Source: Corynebacterium macginleyi
Lineage (GTDB): Bacteria; Actinomycetota; Actinomycetes; Mycobacteriales; Mycobacteriaceae
Length of the DNA: 64,000 nt
Assembly: GCF_003688935.1 (NCBI RefSeq)
Contig: NZ_REGE01000006.1
Span: forward strand, 62,001 to 126,000
Direction: 5' to 3'
The position numbers and the translations under genes are program-made. The notes below the pieces were generated by a model. It did not search any database, was not told where the DNA came from, and saw nothing but the letters and a program-made list of their open reading frames with translations. Of this stretch, positions 17,593 to 27,360 are shown piece after piece. Numbering within the stretch: the stretch's first letter is position 1; each line of letters begins with the position of its first letter.

Positions 17593-19014
17593 GTGTTTCA
17601 GAATCCCGCCTCTAAAATCTCCGCCGAAACCGTAGCTAACCTTACCATCTTGGTGCTGACTGCGATGGTGATGATCTTGAATGAAACTGCGCTTTCGGTG
17701 GCGCTGCCCACCATCATGGCGGATTTTTCCATCCCGGCGACCTCTGCACAATGGCTACTCACCGGCTTCTTGCTCACCATGGGCGTGGTCATTCCCACCA
17801 CCGGTTTCCTGCTGGATAAGTTCACCACTCGGCAAATTTTTGGCACCTCTACCGGCGTCTTCCTCACAGGCACGGTGCTGGCGGCTCTCGCCCCGTTCTG
17901 GGAGCTGCTGCTGGCCGGCCGCGTGCTGCAGGCCGTGGGTACCGCGCTGATGATTCCCACTCTGATGACCGTGGCCATGACGCTAGTTCCACCGCAGCGC
18001 CGCGGCACCGTCATGGGCATAATCACCGTGGTCATCTCCGTGGCGCCGGCCTTAGGCCCTACCGCTGGCGGGTTCATTGTGGGCATGGCGTCTTGGCACG
18101 CTATATTCTGGACCATGGTTCCGCTCATCGCCGCCGTGAGCATCGCCGGCTATGTTCGCCTGGTCAACGTGGGCGAGCGTAGGGACACCCCGCTCGATAT
18201 TCCGTCGGTATTCTTATCCGCTCTGGCCTTCGGCGGGCTTATTTACGGCCTGTCTTCCATCGACAAGATGGTGGAGGGCGGTGCGCTTGCCGATGCCCTC
18301 CTGCTCCTCCTCGGCATCCTCGCCCTTATCGCCTTCACCCGGCGTCAACTCCGGCTCGTCAAGGTAAACCGCGCACTATTGGACCTGCGCCCGTTCAAGG
18401 TCCGCAATTTCACCCTCGCGGTCATCGCCATGCTGCTCATGTTCGCCCTGCTTCTGGGCACGGTGAATATCCTACCTATTTATCTCCAGACGTCGCTGGC
18501 GGTATCCTCGCTGGTCACCGGTTTGGTGGTCATGCCCGGCGGCCTGGTACAGGGAGGGATTTCCCCGATTGTGGGGCGGATTTATGATGCTTTTGGGCCG
18601 CGGCCTATCCTGATTCCCGGCGCAATGATGTTTACTACCGGTATCTGGCTGATGACCCTGTTGACGCAGAATAGTGAGGTGTGGATGGTCATCGGTATGC
18701 ATATGCTGTTTGCCGTGGGCATCGCGCTCATGATGACCCCGTTGATGACGGTCTCATTGTCCTCGCTTCCCCAGGAGCTGCACTCGCACGGCTCTGCCAT
18801 TTTGAATACACTGCAGCAGCTGGCCGGTGCGGCGGGCACTGCTTTCCTCGTGGCCTTTTTGACCCGCGGTACTGAGTCCGGCAAGGCCGAGGGTATGAGC
18901 GAGGCCGCTGCCACCGCCCAAGGCGCGCACTGGGCCTTCCTGTTCGCCGGTATGCTCTCACTTTTCGTGCTCGTGTTAGCACCGCTGCTTAAACGCGTGC
19001 CCGCCGCTGGCTAG
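17593..19014 (+). CDS. MFS transporter, DHA2 (EmrB/QacA) type, 14-helix drug exporter
   Basis: Proton-driven efflux pump of the inner membrane. The predicted 473 residues contain about 14 hydrophobic helices. Motifs include NETALSVALPTIMADF in helix 1, LLDKFTTRQIF (motif A-like), LAGRVLQAVGTALMIP, and GTVMGIITVVISVAPALGPTAGGFI (motif C). The start is set at GTG 17593 because TATCCT at 17581-17586 lies 6 bases upstream (leaderless); longer in-frame starts at 17428 or 17503 would add a non-hydrophobic leader that overlaps the promoter. Substrate unknown. Divergent from crtB. Confidence 0.88.
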   Translation: MFQNPASKISAETVANLTILVLTAMVMILNETALSVALPTIMADFSIPATSAQWLLTGFLLTMGVVIPTTGFLLDKFTTRQIFGTSTGVFLTGTVLAALAPFWELLLAGRVLQAVGTALMIPTLMTVAMTLVPPQRRGTVMGIITVVISVAPALGPTAGGFIVGMASWHAIFWTMVPLIAAVSIAGYVRLVNVGERRDTPLDIPSVFLSALAFGGLIYGLSSIDKMVEGGALADALLLLLGILALIAFTRRQLRLVKVNRALLDLRPFKVRNFTLAVIAMLLMFALLLGTVNILPIYLQTSLAVSSLVTGLVVMPGGLVQGGISPIVGRIYDAFGPRPILIPGAMMFTTGIWLMTLLTQNSEVWMVIGMHMLFAVGIALMMTPLMTVSLSSLPQELHSHGSAILNTLQQLAGAAGTAFLVAFLTRGTESGKAEGMSEAAATAQGAHWAFLFAGMLSLFVLVLAPLLKRVPAAG

Positions 19015-19238
19015 CGCCGAGCGGGCAAGGCTGTGCCTTTATAGCCCTAGCGGAACAAAAACTCCACCACAAAAGGTGGAATTGGGTGCCTCATTCGGTA
19101 CTGTCTTGTCGCGACTGCCTTATCGCGCAGATTGTGCTGGGAAGCGAAGAATTCGGGAAAGTGTGCCACGGTAGATTTCGTCTTTCATATCTACGGGGTG
19201 ATAGGCAGAATGAAGGAGATTTTAGGCCAAATAGGTCC

Positions 19239-19256
19239 TGTTCGCTACCGGCGTAC
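19239..19256 (+). promoter_or_regulatory. Candidate ClgR operator upstream of clpC
   Basis: TGTTCGCTACCGGCGTAC differs at one position from the C. glutamicum ClgR consensus WNNWCGCYNANRGCGWWS as I remember it. It lies 130 bp upstream of clpC, a known ClgR target. The rest of the 371-bp gap 19015-19385 holds a short hairpin (CTCCACC/GGTGGAA, near 19070-19087), the clpC promoter region and AGGGGAG ahead of the start; no gene is apparent. Confidence 0.5.
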
Positions 19257-19385
19257 ACCCGTGTGAGCTGCGATTATGGGCGGTTTGGGGCGTTTGCGGG
19301 GCCAGGGGAGACAAAAAGAGGAAATCCTTTGGGGCGTGCGACGTTACAGTGGATAACAGATTAGAAGCGAAAGTTTAGGGGAGTC

Positions 19386-22247
19386 ATGTTCGAGAGGTTT
19401 ACAGACCGTGCGCGTCGCGTCATCGTCTTGGCGCAAGAAGAAGCACGCATGCTTAACCACAACTACATCGGAACCGAGCACATCCTGCTCGGCCTTATCC
19501 ACGAGGGAGAAGGTGTAGCTGCCAAAGCCTTAGAATCTATGGGAATTTCCTTGGAGGACGTGCGTCGTGAGGTAGAGGAGATCATTGGCCAGGGCAGTCA
19601 GCCGCACACCGGCCACATTCCTTTTACTCCGCGCGCTAAGAAGGTTCTCGAGCTGTCCTTGCGCGAGGGCCTGCAGATGGGGCACAAGTACATTGGCACG
19701 GAATTCCTCCTACTAGGACTCATCCGTGAGGGGGACGGTGTTGCCGCACAGGTGCTGACGAAGCTCGGCGCGGATCTGCCGCGCGTACGCCAGCAAGTTA
19801 TCCAGCTGCTGTCCGGCTACGAGGGCGGGCAGCAAGAAAGCGGCGGTGACTCTAACCAGACCCCCGGCCCCATTGGCGCGGGCGCAGGTGCCGGTGCTGG
19901 TGGGCGCGGTGGCTCCGGTAGCTCCGGCGAGCGCTCCAACTCGTTGGTGCTGGACCAATTCGGCCGCAACCTCACCCAGGCAGCCAAGGACGGCAAGCTA
20001 GACCCCGTCGTCGGCCGCGAGTCCGAGGTTGAGCGCATCATGCAGGTGCTCTCGCGCCGCACCAAGAACAACCCGGTACTCATCGGTGAGCCCGGTGTTG
20101 GTAAGACCGCTGTGGTGGAAGGCTTGGCGCTGGATATCGTCAACGGTAAGGTTCCAGAAACGCTCAAGGACAAGCAGCTGTACTCGCTTGACCTGGGCTC
20201 TTTGGTTGCCGGTTCTCGCTACCGCGGTGACTTTGAGGAACGTCTGAAGAAGGTGCTGAAAGAAATCAACCAGCGCGGTGACATCATCTTGTTCATCGAC
20301 GAGATTCATACTCTCGTCGGTGCCGGTGCTGCCGAAGGCGCCATCGACGCCGCATCGCTGCTCAAGCCCAAGCTGGCCCGCGGCGAACTGCAGACCATCG
20401 GTGCTACCACATTGGATGAGTACCGCAAGCACATCGAAAAGGATGCCGCGCTGGAGCGTCGTTTCCAGCCGGTGCAGGTTGAGGAACCGTCGCTGGATGA
20501 TACCTTCCTTATCCTGAAGGGCCTGCGCGATAAGTACGAGGCCCATCACCGCGTATCCTATACCGATGAGGCGCTGCACGCCGCCGCACAGTTGGCGGAC
20601 CGCTACATCAACGATCGCTTCCTGCCGGATAAGGCTGTCGATCTTCTCGATGAGGCCGGTGCCCGCATGCGCATTAAGCGCATGACCGCTCCGAAGAGCC
20701 TGCGCGAGGTCGATGAGCGCATCGCCCAGGTTCGCCGGGAAAAGGAAGCGGCCATCGATGCCCAGGACTTCGAAAAGGCCGCAGGCCTGCGCGATGACGA
20801 GCGCAAGCTGGGCGAGGAGCGCTCTGAGAAGGAAAAGCAGTGGCGCTCCGGGGACCTCGAGGACATCGCCGAGGTGGGCGAGGACCAAATTGCTGAGGTC
20901 CTGGCACACTGGACGGGCATCCCCGTGCTGAAGCTGACGGAGAAGGAATCTTCCCGCCTTCTCAACATGGAAGAAGAGCTGCACAAGCGCATCATCGGCC
21001 AGGAAGAGGCAGTCAAGTCCGTTTCGCGCGCCATCCGCCGTACCCGCGCGGGCCTTAAGGATCCACGCCGTCCTTCCGGTTCCTTCATCTTCGCCGGCCC
21101 GTCCGGTGTGGGTAAGACCGAGCTGTCGAAGTCGCTGGCTAACTTCCTCTTCGGTTCGGATGATGACCTCATCCAGATTGACATGGGCGAGTTCCACGAC
21201 CGCTTCACCGCCTCCCGCCTCTTCGGTGCTCCTCCGGGATACGTTGGCTACGAAGAGGGCGGGCAGCTGACCGAAAAGGTTCGCCGCAAGCCATTCTCCG
21301 TGGTGCTTTTTGATGAGATTGAAAAGGCCCACAAGGAGATCTACAACACCTTGCTCCAGGTGTTGGAAGATGGCCGGCTTACCGATGGCCAGGGTCGCGT
21401 TGTCGACTTCAAAAACACCGTCCTCATCTTCACCTCGAACTTGGGTACGCAGGACATCTCGAAGCCGGTGGGCTTGGGCTTCACCGGCGCCAGCGAGAAC
21501 GATGCGAACGCTCAATACGAGCGGATGAAGGTAAAGGTTAACGACGAGCTGAAAAAGCACTTCCGGCCGGAGTTCCTGAACCGTATCGATGATGTCGTAG
21601 TCTTCCACCAGCTCACCCGCGAGCAGATCGTGGAGATGGTCAACCTGCTCATTGACCGCGTGGCTAAACAGCTGAACGAGCGCGATATGGGTATTGAGCT
21701 CACCGATAAGGCTCAAAACCTCCTGGCTCAGCGCGGCTTCGACCCCGTTCTTGGTGCCCGCCCGTTGCGTCGTACCATTCAGCGTGACATTGAGGATCAG
21801 CTCTCGGAGAAGATTCTTTTCGGCGAGATTGGCGCAGGCGAGATTATCTCGGTCGATGTTGAAGGCTGGGACGGCGAGCCCAAAAACGACTCCGGTGCTA
21901 CGTTCACCTTCACCCCGCGCCCGAAGCCACTGCCGGATGACTTTGATGAGCCTTCGCTTGCCGATGCCTCCGTTCGCGCCAACATCCCCTCCGACTCGTC
22001 CGCCGATGGCGCTGATTCTGATGGAGATAACGGTGACGACGGAAACGGTAGCCCAGACAACGGACCCGATAACGGCGGCCCAGAAGGTAACGGCCCAAAG
22101 GACGGCGGTTCCAGTGACGACAGCATCGACACCGACGGCGAGTCAGACGTCATTTCCCCGGATGTGCCTGCGGAAAAGCCACGCCCCGGTAATTCCTATG
22201 ACGATGGAAAGAACCCGCCCCCGGCAGGCGCTGGCCAGCCTCTGTAA
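19386..22247 (+). CDS. clpC: ATP-dependent Clp protease ATP-binding subunit ClpC
   Basis: Hsp100 unfoldase that feeds substrates to ClpP. 953 residues: two Clp-N repeats (about 1-145), a Gly/Ala-rich linker (about 155-185), AAA domain 1 with GEPGVGKTA (about 235), a UVR-type coiled middle domain around 430-480, AAA domain 2 with GPSGVGKTE (about 575), and a C-terminal D2-small domain. Unusually, about 110 further residues form an acidic Asp/Gly/Asn/Ser/Pro-rich tail, making it longer than mycobacterial ClpC1 (about 850). A ClgR-like site precedes it. AGGGGAG lies upstream of the ATG. Confidence 0.97.
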   Translation: MFERFTDRARRVIVLAQEEARMLNHNYIGTEHILLGLIHEGEGVAAKALESMGISLEDVRREVEEIIGQGSQPHTGHIPFTPRAKKVLELSLREGLQMGHKYIGTEFLLLGLIREGDGVAAQVLTKLGADLPRVRQQVIQLLSGYEGGQQESGGDSNQTPGPIGAGAGAGAGGRGGSGSSGERSNSLVLDQFGRNLTQAAKDGKLDPVVGRESEVERIMQVLSRRTKNNPVLIGEPGVGKTAVVEGLALDIVNGKVPETLKDKQLYSLDLGSLVAGSRYRGDFEERLKKVLKEINQRGDIILFIDEIHTLVGAGAAEGAIDAASLLKPKLARGELQTIGATTLDEYRKHIEKDAALERRFQPVQVEEPSLDDTFLILKGLRDKYEAHHRVSYTDEALHAAAQLADRYINDRFLPDKAVDLLDEAGARMRIKRMTAPKSLREVDERIAQVRREKEAAIDAQDFEKAAGLRDDERKLGEERSEKEKQWRSGDLEDIAEVGEDQIAEVLAHWTGIPVLKLTEKESSRLLNMEEELHKRIIGQEEAVKSVSRAIRRTRAGLKDPRRPSGSFIFAGPSGVGKTELSKSLANFLFGSDDDLIQIDMGEFHDRFTASRLFGAPPGYVGYEEGGQLTEKVRRKPFSVVLFDEIEKAHKEIYNTLLQVLEDGRLTDGQGRVVDFKNTVLIFTSNLGTQDISKPVGLGFTGASENDANAQYERMKVKVNDELKKHFRPEFLNRIDDVVVFHQLTREQIVEMVNLLIDRVAKQLNERDMGIELTDKAQNLLAQRGFDPVLGARPLRRTIQRDIEDQLSEKILFGEIGAGEIISVDVEGWDGEPKNDSGATFTFTPRPKPLPDDFDEPSLADASVRANIPSDSSADGADSDGDNGDDGNGSPDNGPDNGGPEGNGPKDGGSSDDSIDTDGESDVISPDVPAEKPRPGNSYDDGKNPPPAGAGQPL

Positions 22248-22365
22248 CTAAGCTGGTACAGCTAAGCTGATGTAACTAATCAGTCAATGCCCCGCTCCGC
22301 ACAGCCGTTTGCTGCGGCAAACCACAAAACGTAGCTAATAGGAGCTAGAGGCCGTCGGCCCGCAT

Positions 22366-22405
22366 AACCACCCACGGTTCCACCGTGAACCCTGGGTGGT
22401 TCTTG
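22366..22405 (+). terminator. Possible terminator after clpC
   Basis: AACCACCCA (22366-22374) and TGGGTGGTT (22393-22401) form a 9-bp stem, followed by CTTGC, a weak T-run. The rest of the gap 22248-22544 shows a shorter GTTTGC/GCAAAC hairpin near 22307-22322 and nothing that looks coding. Confidence 0.5.
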
Positions 22406-22544
22406 CATGTCTGGCGGGCCTATCGAATCCTAACCCGCGGCCGACGCCACCGTGCCTGGAAGGAACCCGGCGACGAGAGTGCACCCCGCCCGGCGGTTCA
22501 GCAGCGCAGTGTAGTGCGCGGGGGTGTTGCTAGTATGAACGGTT

Positions 22545-22715
22545 ATGGGATTTCACTATCGTTCGCGTAAAAAGACCGGCAAGAATAGCTGGATAAACAT
22601 TTCCGGATCCGGGGCCTCCATGTCCAGGAAGATTGGGCCTGTGACGTTTAATTCTCGCGGCGGCATGTGGGTCAAACTCCCCGGCGGGCTCAACTTCCGC
22701 GGCCGCTGGCGTTAG
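22545..22715 (+). CDS. DUF4236-type small protein
   Basis: 56 residues, beginning MGFHYRSRKKTGKN and containing WINISGSGASMSRKIGPVTF, a pattern typical of DUF4236 (GFRFRK...N.SKSG.S.S.G). Basic and glycine-rich; role unknown. TAGTAT at 22531-22536 lies 8 bases before the ATG and no Shine-Dalgarno is visible, suggesting a leaderless transcript. Convergent with mutY. The family identification is by motif memory only. Confidence 0.75.
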   Translation: MGFHYRSRKKTGKNSWINISGSGASMSRKIGPVTFNSRGGMWVKLPGGLNFRGRWR

Positions 22716-22755
22716 CGAGTCACTGTGCTTTATCGCTAATAGGCCCGGCGAGCGG

Positions 22756-23610
22756 TTACACCGGCAGGTGGAAGAGCCCGGCGGGGTTTTGCTGGGCGAG
22801 GCCGTCATCAAGCAGCGAAGCCAGTGCACGGGAACGCTGCGCGGCGTCGGGCCAGACCACGTCGATCGCGGACTGCGGCACCGGGTGATCTGCTGCACGC
22901 AACACGTCTAAAATCTTGCCGCGCACCTGCCTGTCGGTACCAGCAAATTTCTGCACGCGCTTTTTCGCACGGGTTTGTTCCGTGGCAGAAGGCTCGGGGC
23001 ACCCGGCGAACTGCCATGCGCAGGTCGTGCGCAGGGGACAGCGCCCGCATTCGGGATTTTTCGCAGTGCACACCAGCGCGCCTAGTTCCATGAGCGCGGC
23101 AGAAAAACGCGGCCCGTTGCGCTCGGGCAAGAGCGTGGCCACTGCGGCGAGTTCGCGCTTGGAAGGCGGCGGGGCGAGAAACTTGCCGTCCTCGGCGCGG
23201 GCATAGACGCGGCGGACGTTGGTATCGACCACCGGAACGTTCTGGCCGAAGTGAAAGCACGCCACGGCGCGGGCGGTATAGTCGCCGATTCCAGGCAGTG
23301 CCAGCAGCTCATCTACGTCTGCCGGAACCTCGTCCATTACCCTCGCGCACTCCCAGAGTCGCAGCGCGCGCCGCGGGTAGCCGAGCTTGCCCCAGGCACG
23401 CAGCACCTCGGCGCGGGAAGCCTGGGTAAAGTCCGCAGGGGTGGGCCAGCGCCGCATCCATTCCTCCCACACGGGGGCGACGCGGGCGACGGGGGTTTGC
23501 TGGCTCATGACCTCGGAAAGCAAGACTCCCCAGGCGGAGGTACCGGGGCGCCGCCAGGGTAGATCGCGTTCATTGGCGTCGAACCAGGAGAGAAGTGCGT
23601 GCGTATCCAT
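22756..23610 (-). CDS. mutY: A/G-specific adenine glycosylase
   Basis: Removes adenine mispaired with 8-oxoguanine. 284 residues. Visible are the helix-hairpin-helix LLALPGIGDYTARAVACF, the catalytic-Asp region VPVVDTNVRRV, SEVMSQQTPV near the N-terminus, and the [4Fe-4S] ligands in CTAKNPECGRCPLRTTC (C-x6-C-x2-C-x5-C). The C-terminal 8-oxoG-recognition domain is short compared with E. coli MutY (about 350 residues), which is normal for actinobacteria. It is divergent from the carbonic anhydrase gene, with only 35 bp between starts; TAGACT at 23621-23626 is a possible -10. Confidence 0.95.
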   Translation of the reverse strand: MDTHALLSWFDANERDLPWRRPGTSAWGVLLSEVMSQQTPVARVAPVWEEWMRRWPTPADFTQASRAEVLRAWGKLGYPRRALRLWECARVMDEVPADVDELLALPGIGDYTARAVACFHFGQNVPVVDTNVRRVYARAEDGKFLAPPPSKRELAAVATLLPERNGPRFSAALMELGALVCTAKNPECGRCPLRTTCAWQFAGCPEPSATEQTRAKKRVQKFAGTDRQVRGKILDVLRAADHPVPQSAIDVVWPDAAQRSRALASLLDDGLAQQNPAGLFHLPV

Positions 23611-23645
23611 CGTGGAGGACAGTCTAGGGCATTAGAGTGTAGTTC

Positions 23646-24305
23646 ATGCCATTAAGTAACGTTGCCCACGAGCCGCAGGCAGTCTGGGAGGCCCTCCAGG
23701 CCGGAAACCAGCGTGTCATCGACGGCACCATCATGGATCTCAACAAGATTTATCAGCGCGAGGGGCTTACTACGGGCCAGGACCCCCGGGTGGTGGTTCT
23801 TGCTTGCTCCGATTCCCGCGTGCCCATTGAGCACATCTTCAATATCGGCTTCGGCGATGCTTTCGTCATCCGCACCGCCGGCCACATCTTGGATGCTTCG
23901 GTGCTGGCTTCCTTGGATTATGCGCTCGACCACCTTCACCCCAACCTGTTGGTGGTGTTGGGACACCAGTCGTGCGGCGCGGTGGCGGCCGCGGTGGATT
24001 TTGTGCGCGGTGGCGAGCTGCCCATCGGCCTGCAGCGGCCCATTATCGAGAAGGTCGCGACGTCGGCCTGGACGGCGGGACATAACGCTACGCTTGCCGA
24101 TGTCGAGCGCAAGCACACCCTCCAAACCGTCACCCAGGTCGTGGCCAGCATTCCCAATGTGCGCAAGCAGCTTGACGATGGCTCCTTCGGCATCGTCGGT
24201 GCCCGCTACCTCCTTGAGGATTCGCGCGTGGAGCCGTTGCACTCTCACGGCGTTGACTTGACACGCGGTGCTGGGTTAGCGGATCCAGGCGTGTCTGCCA
24301 CGTAA
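23646..24305 (+). CDS. Beta-class carbonic anhydrase
   Basis: Interconverts CO2 and bicarbonate in the cytoplasm. 219 residues with zinc ligands visible in LACSDSRVP (Cys) and GHQSCGAV (His, Cys), and the Asp-Arg dyad of the family in CSDSR. RTAGHILDASVLASLDYA is a typical segment. TAGAGT at 23633-23638 lies 7 bases before the ATG, with no Shine-Dalgarno (leaderless). In mycobacteria the equivalent gene (canB position) likewise sits divergent from mutY. Confidence 0.94.
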   Translation: MPLSNVAHEPQAVWEALQAGNQRVIDGTIMDLNKIYQREGLTTGQDPRVVVLACSDSRVPIEHIFNIGFGDAFVIRTAGHILDASVLASLDYALDHLHPNLLVVLGHQSCGAVAAAVDFVRGGELPIGLQRPIIEKVATSAWTAGHNATLADVERKHTLQTVTQVVASIPNVRKQLDDGSFGIVGARYLLEDSRVEPLHSHGVDLTRGAGLADPGVSAT

Positions 24306-24315
24306 AATTACGTGC

Positions 24316-25038
24316 GTGAATCCGAATAAGCCCCTTCCAGAAGAGATCTATAAGCGCCGCCGGGTTGCTGCGCTTATCATCGTGATCGTCCTGGCCGTGG
24401 TGCTGATCTGGGCGGCTGTGGCCGCCTTTGGCGGTGATAGCAATGATTCTGTTGCCACGTCCTCTGAATCTTCGGCGTCTACCACGACCGCGGATTCGAT
24501 GAGCGAATCCGCAACCGCGTCCGTTTCCGAGTCGGAATCAGAGGCGAAATCAGAGCCGGAATCTGCATCAGAATCTGAGCCGGAAGAGGCTGAGGATGGG
24601 GCATCGGAAAGCACGGATCCTGAAAAATCTGTGCACGCCGCGAAGGATACGTGCTCGCTTAAGGATCTCGAAGTGCGCACCTCTATGCTCAAGTACTCTG
24701 TACCGGACGGCGAGCTGCCGAAGTTCTTCATGACAGTCACCAACCCTACTGCCGCGGATTGCAAAATCGACCTAGATGAGAACTCGCTGCGCTTCGAGGT
24801 CTACAAGATGACCGATAACCAGCGCGTATGGTCAGATACCGATTGCTACGCCTCCGTGCAGACCGGCGAGCAGACCTTCCCGGCGGGCAAGGACCTGAAA
24901 TTCGAGGCCGAATGGTCCCGCCAGGCCTCCGAACCAGGCAAATGCACCAACCGCCCGACCGCTGAGCCGGGCGCTTACTTCGCCCATACGGTCATTGGCG
25001 ATAATTCCTCCCCGCCGCAGGACTTCACCCTCCGCTAA
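24316..25038 (+). CDS. Membrane-anchored protein with Ser/Glu-rich linker and extracellular domain
   Basis: 240 residues. A basic N-terminus (KRRR) precedes one membrane helix at about 18-38. A Ser/Thr/Glu/Ala low-complexity linker follows at about 45-105, then a globular domain with four cysteines (CSLKDLEV, ADCKIDL, DTDCYASV, GKCTNRP) that could make two disulfides outside the membrane. This is the position of Rv3587c in M. tuberculosis, a conserved membrane protein of unknown function. GTG 24316 has TAAAAT 7 bases upstream (leaderless). Function not recognised. Confidence 0.8.
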   Translation: MNPNKPLPEEIYKRRRVAALIIVIVLAVVLIWAAVAAFGGDSNDSVATSSESSASTTTADSMSESATASVSESESEAKSEPESASESEPEEAEDGASESTDPEKSVHAAKDTCSLKDLEVRTSMLKYSVPDGELPKFFMTVTNPTAADCKIDLDENSLRFEVYKMTDNQRVWSDTDCYASVQTGEQTFPAGKDLKFEAEWSRQASEPGKCTNRPTAEPGAYFAHTVIGDNSSPPQDFTLR

Positions 25039-25039
25039 G

Positions 25040-25068
25040 CGCGCGGCCTCGTTAGGCTCGGCCGCGCG
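25040..25068. terminator. Strong hairpin between convergent genes
   Basis: CGCGCGGCC (25040-25048) and GGCCGCGCG (25060-25068) form a perfect 9-bp stem directly after the stop at 25038. Neither side has a clear T-run, so it may be an intrinsic terminator of weak type or only a structured spacer between this gene and radA. Confidence 0.5.
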
Positions 25069-25184
25069 GAAATAACTCGCGCGGAAGCAGGTAACGCACA
25101 ACCAGTTCGGGCAGAAGTTCGCGCCGCTGGAATACCCGCCCCTCGTTACCAGCCGGGCTAGGACCGGCCCCGGCTACGGTTGAA

Positions 25185-26540
25185 CTATGGCTGGACCGCG
25201 GCGAGGGCTTCGCCGAGCGTTGCGACTTGACTCACCTGCATACCGGCCACGGAGTTGATGTCTCCGCGCGGGACAATGGCGCGTTTGTATCCCAGCCGCG
25301 CCGCCTCCTGCAGGCGCCGCTCAATATTAGGCACGCGCCGCAGCTCGCCGGCTAGGCCTACCTCGCCGATGACCACAGTTTTTGCCGGCAGCGGCTGCTC
25401 GTGCAGCGAGGACCAGGTAGCTAGTGCTACCGCCAGGTCGGTTGCGGTTTCGCCAATCCGCATTCCACCCACCGTGGCCACATAAGCATCCTTATCGTTC
25501 GTGCGCTGGCCGGCGCGGGCTTGCAACACGGCCAGCACCATGGGCACGCGGTTGGCATCGAGTCCGGTGACCACGCGTCGCGGGTTCTTCGCCACGGGGT
25601 CCACGGTCAGCGCCTGGACCTCGGCGAGAATGGGCCGCACCCCGTCCATGGCGACGGTGACTGCGGAACCATCCGGCGTCGTGCCCCGGTGCGAGAGGAA
25701 TAGACCCGATGGGTCCGCTACCTCCCGGATACCCCCGGCGGTTTGCTCGAAACAGCCCACTTCATCGGTAGGGCCGAAGCGATTTTTCATCCCGCGCAGC
25801 ATGCGCAGGCTGGACTGGCGGTCACCCTCGAAGTTTAAGACGGCATCGACAAGATGCTCTAAAACACGTGGTCCCGCCACATTTCCGTCCTTCGTCACGT
25901 GGCCTACCAGCAGCACGGGGATGCCGGTGGATTTCGCCAGCGAGGTCAGCGCCGCGGTCACGGCACGCGACTGCGCGACTCCGCCGGGTACGCCTTCTAC
26001 CCCCACTGCCTGCATGGTCTGTACGGAGTCCACAATGATAAGGCCGGGCTTGATGGCATCGACGTGCCCAAAGACGGCATCCAGGTTGGATTCTGCTGCG
26101 AGATACAGCGATTCGTGCAGCGCCCCGGTACGGTCGGCGCGGGCGCGGACCTGGCCGGCGGATTCCTCGGCGGTAGCGTAAAGGACGGTGCGGTCGAGCT
26201 GGGCCCACCGGGAGGCGACCTCGAGAAGCAGCGTGGATTTTCCCACGCCGGGCTCGCCGGCCATCAGCACCACCGAGCCCGGCACGATGCCGGAGCCCAG
26301 CACGCGGTCGAGCTCGCCGATGCCCGTCCGCACAGTCTTTGCGGTCTGCGCGCCCACATGGGTGATGGGCTGTACCGGGCTCGTCGGCACCAGACTCGCG
26401 TGCCCACCGCTTACCGATGCCCCCGCCACCTTTTCCTCCATCGTGCCCCACGAACCGCAATCGGGACAGCGACCGAGCCACTTGGGAGAGACATAACCGC
26501 ATGCGGAGCAGGTGTGGATGGGACGAGATTTTTTGGCCAT
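25185..26540 (-). CDS. radA: DNA repair protein RadA (Sms)
   Basis: RecA-like ATPase/helicase that helps branch migration during recombination. 451 residues: an N-terminal C4 zinc finger (CSACGYVSPKWLGRCPDCGSW split as CxxC...CxxC), Walker A GEPGVGKST, the RadA-specific KNRFG motif in GMKNRFGPTDEVG, and a C-terminal Lon-like domain. ATG 26540 is preceded at 7 bases by TAGGCT on the same strand (leaderless). In many actinobacteria disA lies next to radA; here it does not. Confidence 0.96.
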   Translation of the reverse strand: MAKKSRPIHTCSACGYVSPKWLGRCPDCGSWGTMEEKVAGASVSGGHASLVPTSPVQPITHVGAQTAKTVRTGIGELDRVLGSGIVPGSVVLMAGEPGVGKSTLLLEVASRWAQLDRTVLYATAEESAGQVRARADRTGALHESLYLAAESNLDAVFGHVDAIKPGLIIVDSVQTMQAVGVEGVPGGVAQSRAVTAALTSLAKSTGIPVLLVGHVTKDGNVAGPRVLEHLVDAVLNFEGDRQSSLRMLRGMKNRFGPTDEVGCFEQTAGGIREVADPSGLFLSHRGTTPDGSAVTVAMDGVRPILAEVQALTVDPVAKNPRRVVTGLDANRVPMVLAVLQARAGQRTNDKDAYVATVGGMRIGETATDLAVALATWSSLHEQPLPAKTVVIGEVGLAGELRRVPNIERRLQEAARLGYKRAIVPRGDINSVAGMQVSQVATLGEALAAVQP

Positions 26541-26565
26541 GGTCTAGAGCCTAGAGTGTGGCGGC

Positions 26566-26609
26566 AAAAACGACGAAAGCGCCCGTACTCCGCAGGGAGA
26601 GTAGAGCGC
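26566..26609 (-). terminator. Terminator of the LpqE-like gene
   Basis: On the minus strand, GCGC...TACTC pairs with GAGTA...GCGC across a short loop (26579-26609), followed by TTTCGTCGTTTTT. It lies between the lipoprotein stop and the radA promoter. Confidence 0.65.
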
Positions 26610-26624
26610 GCGTGCGGTGGGATT

Positions 26625-27224
26625 TTAGTGGTGCGAGTGACCGGTGTTTGCGTCGGTGGTGTAGCCCTCTGGGGATTCCACATCGCGGTTGTATTTACCG
26701 GACTCCATCTGGGAGGCGGCAACGGTGGCGTCGATCTCGATGGTGCCGTTAGAGAACTCGAAGGTAACCGGGCGGTGTCCGGCGTAGCCAAAATCATCGT
26801 TATCCAGGTGGGTGGCTACGTATTGCACGGTCTCGGAATCGTGATTCGGGGTAGCATTCAGGGCCTTCTGAGCGTTCGCCACGATGGAGTGATCGCGCTT
26901 GAGTGGCTGGGGCTGTTTCATCTCGACAAGCTGGCCGTCGACCTTCACGGACCTCAAGGTGATGACATCGGTGTCATAACCCTGGTTGACGGCGTTGAAC
27001 TTCAACGCGGCGCTACCGTTTGGCTCAGCCAGGATGGTGACGTCACGGACGGCAATCTTATCGTCATCGGTGCTGGCAGAAGCGCCATCAACCGAAGCTA
27101 CCTTCTCCGCCGTCTGGGAGATCTGGCCTGCCGAGCAAGAAGCCAGCGCCAAAGCGGAGAGGGCGGTAACGGAAACAATGGCACCGCGGCGGGCGGCGGA
27201 CTTCAGGGACTGCACGTTGAGCAT
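26625..27224 (-). CDS. lpqE: LpqE-like secreted lipoprotein
   Basis: 199 residues with an N-terminal signal peptide ending in a lipobox, ALALASCSAG (Cys about residue 30), so exported and lipid-anchored. The mature domain is a small beta-rich region (IAVRDVTILAEPNGSAALKFNAV...) ending in a His-rich tip TGHSHH. It lies between radA and carD, exactly as lpqE does in mycobacteria, and the assignment relies on this position plus the lipobox. Role unknown; the His-rich tail could bind metal. Confidence 0.75.
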   Translation of the reverse strand: MLNVQSLKSAARRGAIVSVTALSALALASCSAGQISQTAEKVASVDGASASTDDDKIAVRDVTILAEPNGSAALKFNAVNQGYDTDVITLRSVKVDGQLVEMKQPQPLKRDHSIVANAQKALNATPNHDSETVQYVATHLDNDDFGYAGHRPVTFEFSNGTIEIDATVAASQMESGKYNRDVESPEGYTTDANTGHSHH

Positions 27225-27360
27225 CCTCCATCAATTGCGTTCTCAGGGCTTAATCCTCAGCCTAGTCTCTTTGGATATAAAGTACACAGTTTCTCGCTCA
27301 CCTAGCGGGTAGTCCGTGGGGGTAACCGGGGGCATGCGGTGACTGGTAGTCCGTGCGTGA

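Noticed and set aside
19086..19364. Open frame of 92 codons upstream of clpC
   Set aside because: Covers the promoter and candidate ClgR site, and has biased composition without recognisable motifs.
19998..21716. Minus-strand open frame of 572 codons
   Set aside because: Antisense to the ClpC AAA domains; no domain of its own.
25899..27305. Plus-strand open frame of 468 codons
   Set aside because: Spans antisense of radA, the terminator, the LpqE-like gene and the promoter; not a plausible protein.
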